Below, piece by piece: positions 55,884-64,000 of a stretch of 64,000 nucleotides of DNA (within the stretch, counting starts at the first letter, position 1; each line of letters begins with the position of its first letter). The notes beneath the pieces are model-generated. The model was not told where the DNA came from. It worked only from the letters and a program-made list of their open reading frames with translations, and searched no databases. This DNA is from an uncultured Clostridia bacterium. GTDB lineage: Bacteria; Bacillota; Clostridia; Oscillospirales; Ruminococcaceae. The position numbers and the translations under genes were made by a program. The stretch covers positions 1 through 64,000 of the forward strand of contig CANRFM010000003.1 in the NCBI GenBank assembly GCA_947629905.1, read 5' to 3'.

Positions 55884-58234
55884 TGCCGGATATGCCGGAG
55901 GGCGTGCGTTTTTTCCCGGTGCGGCATCACAGCCCGGTCTGTGCGTACCAGCTCCGGAACTATGCACGGGCGTACCAGCCGGAGCTAATCTTGATCGAGG
56001 GTCCGGAAAATGCCAACGGCCTGATCCCGGTGTTGACGGATGAACACACCACGCTCCCGGCGGCGATCTATTACTTTTACAAGGACAAGAAGAAGTATGT
56101 CAGCGAGGAAGCGGAGGACTATCACTGCTATTATCCGTTTCTGTACAGCTCTCCGGAATATGCTGCCATGGACGAAGCCAAACGGCTGGGCATCCCGGCT
56201 CGGTTTATCGATCTGCCCTATAGTGAGATACTGATCCATACCGGCGAATTTGCCGGACTGCGCCGGGAGCAGGAACGCCACAGCTATGCGGATGACAGCT
56301 ATCTGGTGCAGAGCCGTTTCTATCAGAAACTCTGCGAAAAGACGGAGCTGCGGAGCTTTGAGGAATTTTGGGAGAAATATTTCGAGATCGCCGGACTGCG
56401 CCTGACCCCGGAAGCCTTTCTGCGGCAGATGTTTACCTACTGCACCTTTACACGGGAAAGCACGCCGCCCGAACAGATGGAACAGGACGGCACGAATGCC
56501 CGTGAACAGCACATGGCATACCGCATCCGGGAAGCGATGCAGCAATACCGGAAAATACTGGTCGTGACGGGCGGATTTCATTCGGGTGCGCTTGCACGGC
56601 TGGTGCAGACAGCGGTAAAGCCGATCCGTCTGCACAAATTTACGGAGGAACAGCAGGGCTGCTACCCGATCGCCTATTCCTACGAAGCCGCAGATGCCCT
56701 GAATGGCTATGCATCCGGTATGCAGCATCCGGGCTTTTATGACGGCGTGACACGGGCACTTGCCGAAGCGGCAACACCGGAAGGCATTTACACGTCATGC
56801 AGCCTTGACCTGCTGACGAAAACCGCAAAGGCAAGCGCCAAAAAGGACATCCCCGTTTCGATTTCGGACATTACTGCCGCATGGTCGCTGGCGGAGGGGC
56901 TTGCGGCATTGCGGGGCAGTGCCGAGCCGGGCTTTGCGGAAGTCTGGGACGGTGTGACGGGTGCACTCATCAAGGGCGAGAAAACCGCCGCTGCCGCCCT
57001 GCCGCTGGAGCTGCTCACGAAAATCGGAGCAGGCGAGGGAATAGGGCATATCGGTGACACAAAGCATATGCCGCCGCTGATACAGGATTTTATACAGACC
57101 TGTGCCGCCCTGCGCCTGAAAGCGGATGCCATTGTGCCGCAGGAAGCAGAAATTTCCCTGTTCACCGGGGAAAAGGAACTCGATAAGAGCCATTTTCTGC
57201 ACAGGATGGTATTTCTGGGTACGGGCTTCTGTGAACGGAAGAAAGGTCCTGACCTGCATACCGGCAAGGACAGAAGCCGTGTGCGGGAGGTCTGGAGCTA
57301 TTGCCGCAGCCCGCAGGTCGATGCTGTTCTGGTTGACCGGACGACGGACGGAGCGACCATTGTGGAAGCGTGCCGGATGATCGCCTCCCGGCGTATCCGG
57401 CAGGAGCGCCGCTGTGACGTTGCGGCGGGTGTGAGTGTGGATTGTTTCCTGATGGGAATTGCCCTGACGGGCGAAGATATTCAGATCATGGAAGAAATTC
57501 TGGCAGGGGACGGCGATTTCTTTTCTTTGGGGAAGGGCTTGCAGTACTTTGATATGCTCCACGAGCTGCGGCAGCTTTACCGGGCGGAGAATCCGGCTTT
57601 GCTGCGCTATATTACGCAGTGCTTTCAGTCGCTGCTGACACAGCTTCCGTCTATGGCGCAGTGTCCGGCAGCACAGGCGCAGGACTGTATCCGCATTTTT
57701 CGGCTGCTGTTCGGGATCACAGGGCGGCTGCTGACGGACAGGCGGGCGGAATTCCGGGAGGCGCTGATCTCCCTGACAGAACGACCGGACAAAGAACCGT
57801 CCGTGTTCGGGGCAGCGATGGGCTTGCTGTATGCGATGGATGCCGCCTTTCTGCCACAGGCAGAGGCAGCCATGCAGGGCTACCTGATGGGCACGAAGGA
57901 GATGCGCAAGCAGGGAGCTTTGTACCTGAAAGGCTTGTTTGAGACGGCAAGGGACATTGTACTGGGAGAGAATCGCTTTTTAGAGATGACAGATGCGCTG
58001 TTGGGTGGTTTGGATCATGAGGATTTCATGGACATTCTGCCGTCTATGCGGCTGGCGTTCAGCTATTTCACGCCGTCTGAAACGCAGCAGATCGCCGGGG
58101 CAGCTTCTGCGCTGCACGGCGGAAAAGCAGATCAGGTGCTGCATGAGGCAGCACTCGATGAGCTGCTCTGTGCTTTCGGGGCAGAACTGGATGCGGAAAT
58201 TTTCCGGGAAATGCGGGCGAACGGAGGAAACTGA
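55883..58234 (+). CDS. DUF5682 family (YehM-like) protein
   Basis: VRFFPVRHHSPVCAYQLRNYARAYQPELILIEGPENANGLIPVLTDEHTTLPAAIYYFYKD; TAATG overlap with the MoxR stop. Confidence 0.87.
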   Translation: MPDMPEGVRFFPVRHHSPVCAYQLRNYARAYQPELILIEGPENANGLIPVLTDEHTTLPAAIYYFYKDKKKYVSEEAEDYHCYYPFLYSSPEYAAMDEAKRLGIPARFIDLPYSEILIHTGEFAGLRREQERHSYADDSYLVQSRFYQKLCEKTELRSFEEFWEKYFEIAGLRLTPEAFLRQMFTYCTFTRESTPPEQMEQDGTNAREQHMAYRIREAMQQYRKILVVTGGFHSGALARLVQTAVKPIRLHKFTEEQQGCYPIAYSYEAADALNGYASGMQHPGFYDGVTRALAEAATPEGIYTSCSLDLLTKTAKASAKKDIPVSISDITAAWSLAEGLAALRGSAEPGFAEVWDGVTGALIKGEKTAAAALPLELLTKIGAGEGIGHIGDTKHMPPLIQDFIQTCAALRLKADAIVPQEAEISLFTGEKELDKSHFLHRMVFLGTGFCERKKGPDLHTGKDRSRVREVWSYCRSPQVDAVLVDRTTDGATIVEACRMIASRRIRQERRCDVAAGVSVDCFLMGIALTGEDIQIMEEILAGDGDFFSLGKGLQYFDMLHELRQLYRAENPALLRYITQCFQSLLTQLPSMAQCPAAQAQDCIRIFRLLFGITGRLLTDRRAEFREALISLTERPDKEPSVFGAAMGLLYAMDAAFLPQAEAAMQGYLMGTKEMRKQGALYLKGLFETARDIVLGENRFLEMTDALLGGLDHEDFMDILPSMRLAFSYFTPSETQQIAGAASALHGGKADQVLHEAALDELLCAFGAELDAEIFREMRANGGN

Positions 58235-58236
58235 GC

Positions 58237-59142
58237 ATGGAACTGGATCACACCTGTCCGGCACGGGAACAGGCAAAGGCTACGCTCCGGACTGCCTATG
58301 CGGCATACAGAGAGGTTTATGATGTGCCTGTTGAGCAGTGTGTTTATGAGGACCTGAGCCGTTACTACCGGAAGCAGCTTTACCCGGATGCGGAGCAGAT
58401 CCATACGCTGACCACGCTCTTTCACCTGATCGGAACAGATCATGCGGCAAAGGCAAGACTTGCCTGTTTTGTCGAGGAAGATATGGTGCGGACACAGTGC
58501 CATCAGCAGGCGGCTGCCAAATGCCATGCGATGTCCTATGCCATGTACCTGACACAGCGTCAGCCGCCCACGCCGGAAATTGCGGCAGAGTATGCAGCAA
58601 GCGGGTACTTTGAACTGCTTGAATACCGGCTGATCGCAGCAGGGGAGGAAAAGGTGGCAGCGGCACTTGCCAGAAGCTCGAAGCTGTATGGTCTGCTCTT
58701 TGCCGGGGATGTGGAGAGGTTCGGGCAGCTGCTCCGGGCAATACCGGAAGATCCTGCAAAGCCGTCCTATCATATCAGTGTGACAAAGCCGATCTATGAA
58801 GCCATGCTGAAACGGGATACTGCGGCATTTCAGGAGCGTATCGGGGAGCGGATCCTAAACTACCGTGAGCTGTCTGCTGACCAGCAACCTGTTGTAGATG
58901 TGGTGACGATCGCACTTTGCAAGTTGGCACAGCGGTTCGGGATACGGTACTATCCTGCTGTTGCCGAAGTGCCGGAGGTATTTCTGACACAGGAAGCCCC
59001 ACATCGCCCGGACTGCCGCATCCCCGACCCTGACCACTGCGAACAGGTGTTCCAATCATGGGGAGACCAGATGCCGGGGCTTACAGAGATCCGGCAGAAG
59101 CTTTACTTTATGGACAAGAACGGGAGGTATCCGGCGTGGTGA
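58237..59142 (+). CDS. 301-aa protein of unknown family, predicted alpha-helical
   Basis: GGAGG RBS, tightly coupled between the DUF5682 and VWA genes; no recognised motif. Confidence 0.85.
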   Translation: MELDHTCPAREQAKATLRTAYAAYREVYDVPVEQCVYEDLSRYYRKQLYPDAEQIHTLTTLFHLIGTDHAAKARLACFVEEDMVRTQCHQQAAAKCHAMSYAMYLTQRQPPTPEIAAEYAASGYFELLEYRLIAAGEEKVAAALARSSKLYGLLFAGDVERFGQLLRAIPEDPAKPSYHISVTKPIYEAMLKRDTAAFQERIGERILNYRELSADQQPVVDVVTIALCKLAQRFGIRYYPAVAEVPEVFLTQEAPHRPDCRIPDPDHCEQVFQSWGDQMPGLTEIRQKLYFMDKNGRYPAW

Positions 59143-60266
59143 CGAATGAACAGAGCCTGAACCGCTGGCGGCTGGTGCTTGGCAAACAGGCGGAAGCATC
59201 CATTGATTTCAGCGGAGGGGAAGAGATACAGAACCTCACGGACATGGAGGAACTGCTTGAATACCTGTACAGCAGGGCAGGCGGTGAGGATGTCCGTGGG
59301 ACAGGGCGTTCCGGAGGACTTGACCCGTCCCATTTACAGGCGGCGGAGTGGATCAACAAAGTGCGTGAACTGTTTCCCCGGCAGACTGCCGAAGTACTGG
59401 AACGGCACGCACTGGAAGAGTTTCACATGACGGAATTGCTCACGGACAAGGAAGTACTGGAAAAGATCACGCCGGATATGAACCTGCTGAAATGCGTGCT
59501 CCAACTCAGACACCTGATGAAAGGCGAAGTGCTGGAGACGGCAAAGCGAATTGCCGCAAAGGTAGCGGAGGAGCTGCGGAAGAAACTGGAAAACAGCGTG
59601 CGGCGGTCTATTTTGGGGCGTATCGACCGGAATACATCGAGTCCCTTGCATTCCGCAAGGAATCTCGACATACAGAAAACCATCCGCCGCAACCTGAAAC
59701 ACTACGACCCCGAAACACAGCAGCTGATTTTGCAGGATGTGTATTTCAGCAGCCGTGTGAAGCGTTTCAGCACGTGGCGTGTCATCATTGCCATTGACGA
59801 AAGCGGTTCGATGCTGGGTTCGGTGATCTATTCGGCTGTCATGGCACAGATACTGGCAAAGCTGCCCTTTGCGGACGTGAAGCTGATCATCTTTGACACG
59901 AGCGTAGTAGACCTTTCCGGGGAAGCGGAAGACCCGGCAGAAGTACTCATGAGTGTGCAGCTTGGCGGCGGCACGGACATCGGAAAGGCACTTGCCTACT
60001 GTGAGGGCTTGGTGGAAACCCCTGCTAAGACCTGCATTCTGTGTGTGACCGACCTCGGTGAAGGTGGTTCGGAGTCCCGGCTGCTGAACATCAGCCACAA
60101 CATTATCGAAAGCGGCGTGAAGCTCAATTTTCTCACAGCACTCGATGAAGATGCCAACCCTGCCTATGACCGGCGGTTAGGGCAGAAATTAGCGGACATG
60201 GGGGCATTTGTGGGGGCACTCACACCGGATCAGCTCGGCGATTACATCGGGCGTATGTTCGGGTAA
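59136..60266 (+). CDS. VWA-domain protein, YehP-like
   Basis: NRWRLVLGKQAEASIDF near the N-terminus; MIDAS IAIDESGSMLGSVIYSAVMAQIL; GGGTDIGKAL. GTG start after GGGAGG overlapping the upstream stop. Confidence 0.88.
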   Translation: MVTNEQSLNRWRLVLGKQAEASIDFSGGEEIQNLTDMEELLEYLYSRAGGEDVRGTGRSGGLDPSHLQAAEWINKVRELFPRQTAEVLERHALEEFHMTELLTDKEVLEKITPDMNLLKCVLQLRHLMKGEVLETAKRIAAKVAEELRKKLENSVRRSILGRIDRNTSSPLHSARNLDIQKTIRRNLKHYDPETQQLILQDVYFSSRVKRFSTWRVIIAIDESGSMLGSVIYSAVMAQILAKLPFADVKLIIFDTSVVDLSGEAEDPAEVLMSVQLGGGTDIGKALAYCEGLVETPAKTCILCVTDLGEGGSESRLLNISHNIIESGVKLNFLTALDEDANPAYDRRLGQKLADMGAFVGALTPDQLGDYIGRMFG

Positions 60267-60275
60267 GGAGGACGT

Positions 60276-62249
60276 ATGGAAAATTTGCTGAATGCGCTTG
60301 CCGCTGCCGATGAAGCGTATCTGATCGGTATGTCCAACAAGGGCGTTTACAAGCGTGCCTGTAAGGATGCACAGGAGACGGAAGCAGCCGTGACCTATGC
60401 GGCAGATTCTGCGGAAGTGCGTATCGGGGGAGAGGTCTGTCAGATCAGAGATCCGCTGTGGGAAAGCAGCTGTTCCTGCCCGTCCCGGAGTGTCTGCCGG
60501 CATCTGATCGCTGCCATACTCTGGCTGAAAGAACACAGCGAAGAACAGCCCCATGCCGATGCACCGGAGGAGGTTTTTCCGGAGACACTGCGGAAAGCCC
60601 TGACAGCATTTCCGGCGGAGAAGCTGAAAAGCATTCTCTCCGGGAAGTGGCGGACACTTGTCGGGGGGATTCCTGAAATCCGCCTTGCGGAGGGAAGTGT
60701 GCTGTCCGGAACACTGCCGGACGGAACGGCAGTGCGCTTGCTGTACCCGCTGGAGGGTTCTACCTGTTCGTGCCATAAAAAGGAAATCTGTCCGCACAAG
60801 GCTGCGGTCATTGCGGCATGGCAGATCCGGGAGGGTCTGCTTACCCCGGAGGCACTTCAGCCGGAAAAAACAGTACTCCCGGCAGCGGAAGCAGACCGCA
60901 TCCGGGAGAGTGCCGCCCGTAGCTATGCGCTGCTCTGTGAGGTACTGCACTGGGGTCTGGTGCGCCTGCCGGAGAACATTGCCGACCACATGGAAGCCGC
61001 AGCCGTGCAGAGCCATGCCCTGAAAATGGCAGATGCGGAACGGGCACTCCGGGACATTGGCAGCCGTCTTTCCGACAGCCGCAGCCGGCGTGCAGTGTTC
61101 CGGAACGAGGCATTCCTGCGGAAGCTGTGCAGTACTGCCCGGATGTTGGAGCGTTTGCAGGATGAGAAGATCACGGAAGCGCAGTTGGGAGAATTTCGGC
61201 AGAGTTATAGCGATTATCCGGGGGATCTGTATCTCCTGCCGCTTGGACTGCGGGAAGTACAGGGGGAATATGTGGGACGGATGTACTACTTCCTGAATCT
61301 TGATGAAACGGCAGAACGGCGGTTTTACACGCTGTCCGACATTCGTCCGGCATTTTATGAGGGCATGGGACGGAAGCGAAGGGCAACAATGGTCTGGGAT
61401 CTCAGTGTGCCGCTGCGGTCGCTGATGCGTTCCCGGTTGGTGCTGCATGGCGCAAAGGTCAATGGCGGCAAGCTCTCTGCCTCGCAGGAGACAACGCTTG
61501 TCAGTCAGGCAGAGGGGAATCCGGACTGTACGCAGGTGCGGGAGCTGCTGCACACGGATTTCCGGGAGCTGGCGGTGTGGCTTTCGGCGCAGGGGGCGCA
61601 GGAGACGGACCGGCTCTGTCTGGTACATCCGGCAGCCTGTACGGACTGTCAGTTTGACACGCACACGCAGGAGTTGAAAGTGAAACTGATTGACCATGCG
61701 GAAAATCGCATTGCCATCCGGGTGCGCTACCGGGCAGAGACACAGAAGCTGATCAACCAGCTCGAGGGCATTGCCCGAAAGATGCTCGAACACCCCGAAA
61801 AGGAATATGTATGGCTGTGTACGGCACAGTTTGAGGGGGGCAGGCTGACCCTGTTCCCGATCGATATGTATGACTTCATCCACACCCCCGAACTGCAGCC
61901 CTACACGCTCCCTACAGAGTTCTGCCGCCGGGAAAACCGCTATGCGCCGGAAATTCTCCGGTTCTTAGACGAGGTGGAGAACAGCCTGTGCGCTCTGCTG
62001 CAAAGCGGCGTGGAGAACGGTGCGGACAAGCAGCTTGCCGGCGCTGCGGAACGGTTTGGGATGCACGGACTTGCCGGGCTGCTGCGTACCCTTGCCGACG
62101 AGACAGAACGGTTCCGGCATTCGACAGACAGCGGGCTGACGGCAGTAATGCAAGCAATGACCGCCGTGCAGCATTACACGGCGGTCGGTCGGAAAAAATT
62201 GGAGCTGATCTGTGCGCTGCAAACCATGTCAGACGGCAGCGCTCTCTAA
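60276..62249 (+). CDS. SWIM zinc-finger protein, YehQ-like, with two SWIM motifs
   Basis: SSCSCPSRSVCRHLIAAILW and STCSCHKKEICPHKAAVIAAW (CxCx(n)CxH). Confidence 0.88.
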   Translation: MENLLNALAAADEAYLIGMSNKGVYKRACKDAQETEAAVTYAADSAEVRIGGEVCQIRDPLWESSCSCPSRSVCRHLIAAILWLKEHSEEQPHADAPEEVFPETLRKALTAFPAEKLKSILSGKWRTLVGGIPEIRLAEGSVLSGTLPDGTAVRLLYPLEGSTCSCHKKEICPHKAAVIAAWQIREGLLTPEALQPEKTVLPAAEADRIRESAARSYALLCEVLHWGLVRLPENIADHMEAAAVQSHALKMADAERALRDIGSRLSDSRSRRAVFRNEAFLRKLCSTARMLERLQDEKITEAQLGEFRQSYSDYPGDLYLLPLGLREVQGEYVGRMYYFLNLDETAERRFYTLSDIRPAFYEGMGRKRRATMVWDLSVPLRSLMRSRLVLHGAKVNGGKLSASQETTLVSQAEGNPDCTQVRELLHTDFRELAVWLSAQGAQETDRLCLVHPAACTDCQFDTHTQELKVKLIDHAENRIAIRVRYRAETQKLINQLEGIARKMLEHPEKEYVWLCTAQFEGGRLTLFPIDMYDFIHTPELQPYTLPTEFCRRENRYAPEILRFLDEVENSLCALLQSGVENGADKQLAGAAERFGMHGLAGLLRTLADETERFRHSTDSGLTAVMQAMTAVQHYTAVGRKKLELICALQTMSDGSAL

Positions 62250-63146
62250 AAAGGCAAACAGCTTTTCGGTCTCCTCCTGTTCGGCAAGTTTTCCGGAAAA
62301 GACGCTTGCACTTGCGGCAGCAATGCCCATGTGCAGCGCCTTTTTTGCATCCCCAAACCGTTCGTAACCGGTCAGGAAACCCGCCAGCATGGAATCGCCT
62401 GCCCCCGTGGTATTGCGTGCCTTGCCCCGGAGCGCACGGCGTGTGAAGCTTTCCCCGTCCGGCGTGACAAGTACGCTGCCCCGTTCGCCCATGGAGACCA
62501 GCACATACTGTGCGCCATTGTCCTGCAATTTTCGGGCATAGCGTTCCGCTTCGGCAGGAGTGTTCAGGCGCACCCCGAACAGCTCGCCCAGTTCATGATG
62601 ATTCGGCTTGATGAGGAACGGATGATGCGGCAGCGTATTCCGAAGCAGCGTCCCGGTCGTATCCACCGCAAAGCGGATGCCCTTCCCCTGCAATGCCTGC
62701 ATGATGTCGGCATACACGGTTTCCGGAAGTCCGGGCGGTACGCTGCCGGCAAGGACAAGGGTATCCCCTGCCTGCAAAGCGGAAAGCTGCTGCATCAGTG
62801 CGGCAAAGCTCTCCGGGGGTACGGGTGCGCCGCTGCCGTTCAGCTCCGTGTCCGTTTCGGCATGGAGCTTGACGTTGAGGCGGGTGCTGCCTTCCGGGAG
62901 TGTCAGAAATTCCGCCGGGATACCCGTTCCCGTAAGCAGCATTTTCAGCAGCTCTCCCGTCAGCCCTGCCGTGCAGCAGAAAGCCTTTGTCGGCACACCC
63001 AAATGATGCAGCACGGCGGAGACGTTGATGCCCTTTCCGCCGGGCAGAAGCTGTTCTTCGTGGATGCGGTTGACTTCACCGGGCTTGAGGTGTTCGGCAC
63101 GGATGTGATGATCCAGTGCGGGATTGAGCGTGAGGGTAGCGATCAT
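62229..63146 (-). CDS. PfkB-family sugar kinase (1-phosphofructokinase/tagatose-6-P kinase type)
   Basis: MIATLTLNPALDHHIRAEHLKPGEVNRIHEEQLLPGGKGINVSAVLHHLG...NTTGAGDSMLAGFLTGY. Confidence 0.93.
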   Translation of the reverse strand: MIATLTLNPALDHHIRAEHLKPGEVNRIHEEQLLPGGKGINVSAVLHHLGVPTKAFCCTAGLTGELLKMLLTGTGIPAEFLTLPEGSTRLNVKLHAETDTELNGSGAPVPPESFAALMQQLSALQAGDTLVLAGSVPPGLPETVYADIMQALQGKGIRFAVDTTGTLLRNTLPHHPFLIKPNHHELGELFGVRLNTPAEAERYARKLQDNGAQYVLVSMGERGSVLVTPDGESFTRRALRGKARNTTGAGDSMLAGFLTGYERFGDAKKALHMGIAAASASVFSGKLAEQEETEKLFAFLESAAV

Positions 63147-63181
63147 AGGGGGTCTCCTTTCTTTTCACGGCAGATCGGTTT

Positions 63182-64000
63182 TCAGGCGGTCGTTTCCTGT
63201 TCGGCGGCAAGTTTGGCAAGGGCGCTGAACGCCTGCCGGAGGGAGCTTACCCCGAAAATGCGCAGCTTGCGGGAGCTTTTCGGGAGCGCCGGAAGTGCCT
63301 GCTTGGGAACGATGCACACCTCAAAGCCCATGCGCTGTGCTTCCTGTACTCGCTTGATGATGTGGGACACGTTGCGTATCTCTCCGGCAAGTCCTACTTC
63401 TCCGATGGCAATGAGTTTGTCGGGAAGTACCCTATCCGTCAGCGAGGAATAGAGCGCCAGTGCAACAGGCAGATCCCCGGCGGGTTCGTCGAGCTTGAAA
63501 CCGCCGACAATGTTCAGGTAGACATCCAATGCCCCGTAACTCAGCCCGAAGCGCTTTTCCAAAACGGCAAGGATCAGGCTCATGCGGTTGTAGTCGAAGC
63601 CGGTCGCCGTGCGTTTCGGGGAAGCAAAGCCGCTTTTGGAGACGAGTGTCTGCACCTCTGCTAAAATCGGGCGTGAACCCTCCATGACACAGGCGATACA
63701 CGTACCGGAAACGCCCAGCGGTCGCCCGGCAAGGAGCATCTGTGAGGGATTTTCGACTTCCTGCAAGCCCTTTTCCTGCATATCGAACACACCGATTTCA
63801 TTGGTAGAGCCGAAACGGTTCTTCACCGCCCGCAGTATCCGGTAACTCATGTGCCGTTCGCCCTCAAAGAACAGCACCGTATCCACGATGTGTTCCATGA
63901 CTTTCGGTCCGGCAATGGCACCGTCCTTGTTGACGTGTCCGACAATGAAAGTCGGTATCTCAAGGCGTTTTGCCGTGTGCATGAACAGGTTGGTACACTC
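63182..64000 (-). CDS. radA: DNA repair protein RadA, 5' part outside window
   Basis: ECTNLFMHTAKRLEIPTFIVGHVNKDGAIAGPKVMEHIVDTVLFFEGERHMSYRILRAVKNRFGSTNEIGVFDM; Lon-like C-terminal domain. Confidence 0.95.
   Translation of the reverse strand, partial: ECTNLFMHTAKRLEIPTFIVGHVNKDGAIAGPKVMEHIVDTVLFFEGERHMSYRILRAVKNRFGSTNEIGVFDMQEKGLQEVENPSQMLLAGRPLGVSGTCIACVMEGSRPILAEVQTLVSKSGFASPKRTATGFDYNRMSLILAVLEKRFGLSYGALDVYLNIVGGFKLDEPAGDLPVALALYSSLTDRVLPDKLIAIGEVGLAGEIRNVSHIIKRVQEAQRMGFEVCIVPKQALPALPKSSRKLRIFGVSSLRQAFSALAKLAAEQETTA

Overview
The window is a housekeeping-rich chromosomal segment of a Ruminococcus-like (Oscillospiraceae/Clostridia) Firmicute. The taxon is inferred from two dockerin-bearing secreted proteins, an IspH-S1 fusion, a Prp/L27 N-terminal extension, and clostridial gene neighbourhoods. 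I found no rRNA, tRNA, CRISPR array, transposase, integrase or phage module. The most interesting locus is a five-gene operon at about 54.77-62.25 kb: a MoxR AAA+ ATPase of the YehL type, a DUF5682/YehM-like protein, an unassigned 301-aa protein, a VWA/YehP-like protein and a double-SWIM/YehQ-like protein. A DUF4132 (YehI/MolR-like) gene lies about 31 kb away at 20.5 kb. The two promoters share the 12-mer CTGTGTTATAAT, and the operon promoter is overlaid by inverted repeats. Other notable points: a papain-family dockerin protein whose catalytic Cys is Gly; near-identical hairpins flanking that gene; an IspH-S1 fusion with an internal promoter-like sequence and a Shine-Dalgarno plus ATG that could produce free S1; a two-SGNH esterase with an internal dockerin; candidate NrdR and DtxR-type operators; and a periplasmic sugar-binding protein paired with a GGDEF protein. 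All calls were made by reading the sequence and ORF track. No database search was run.
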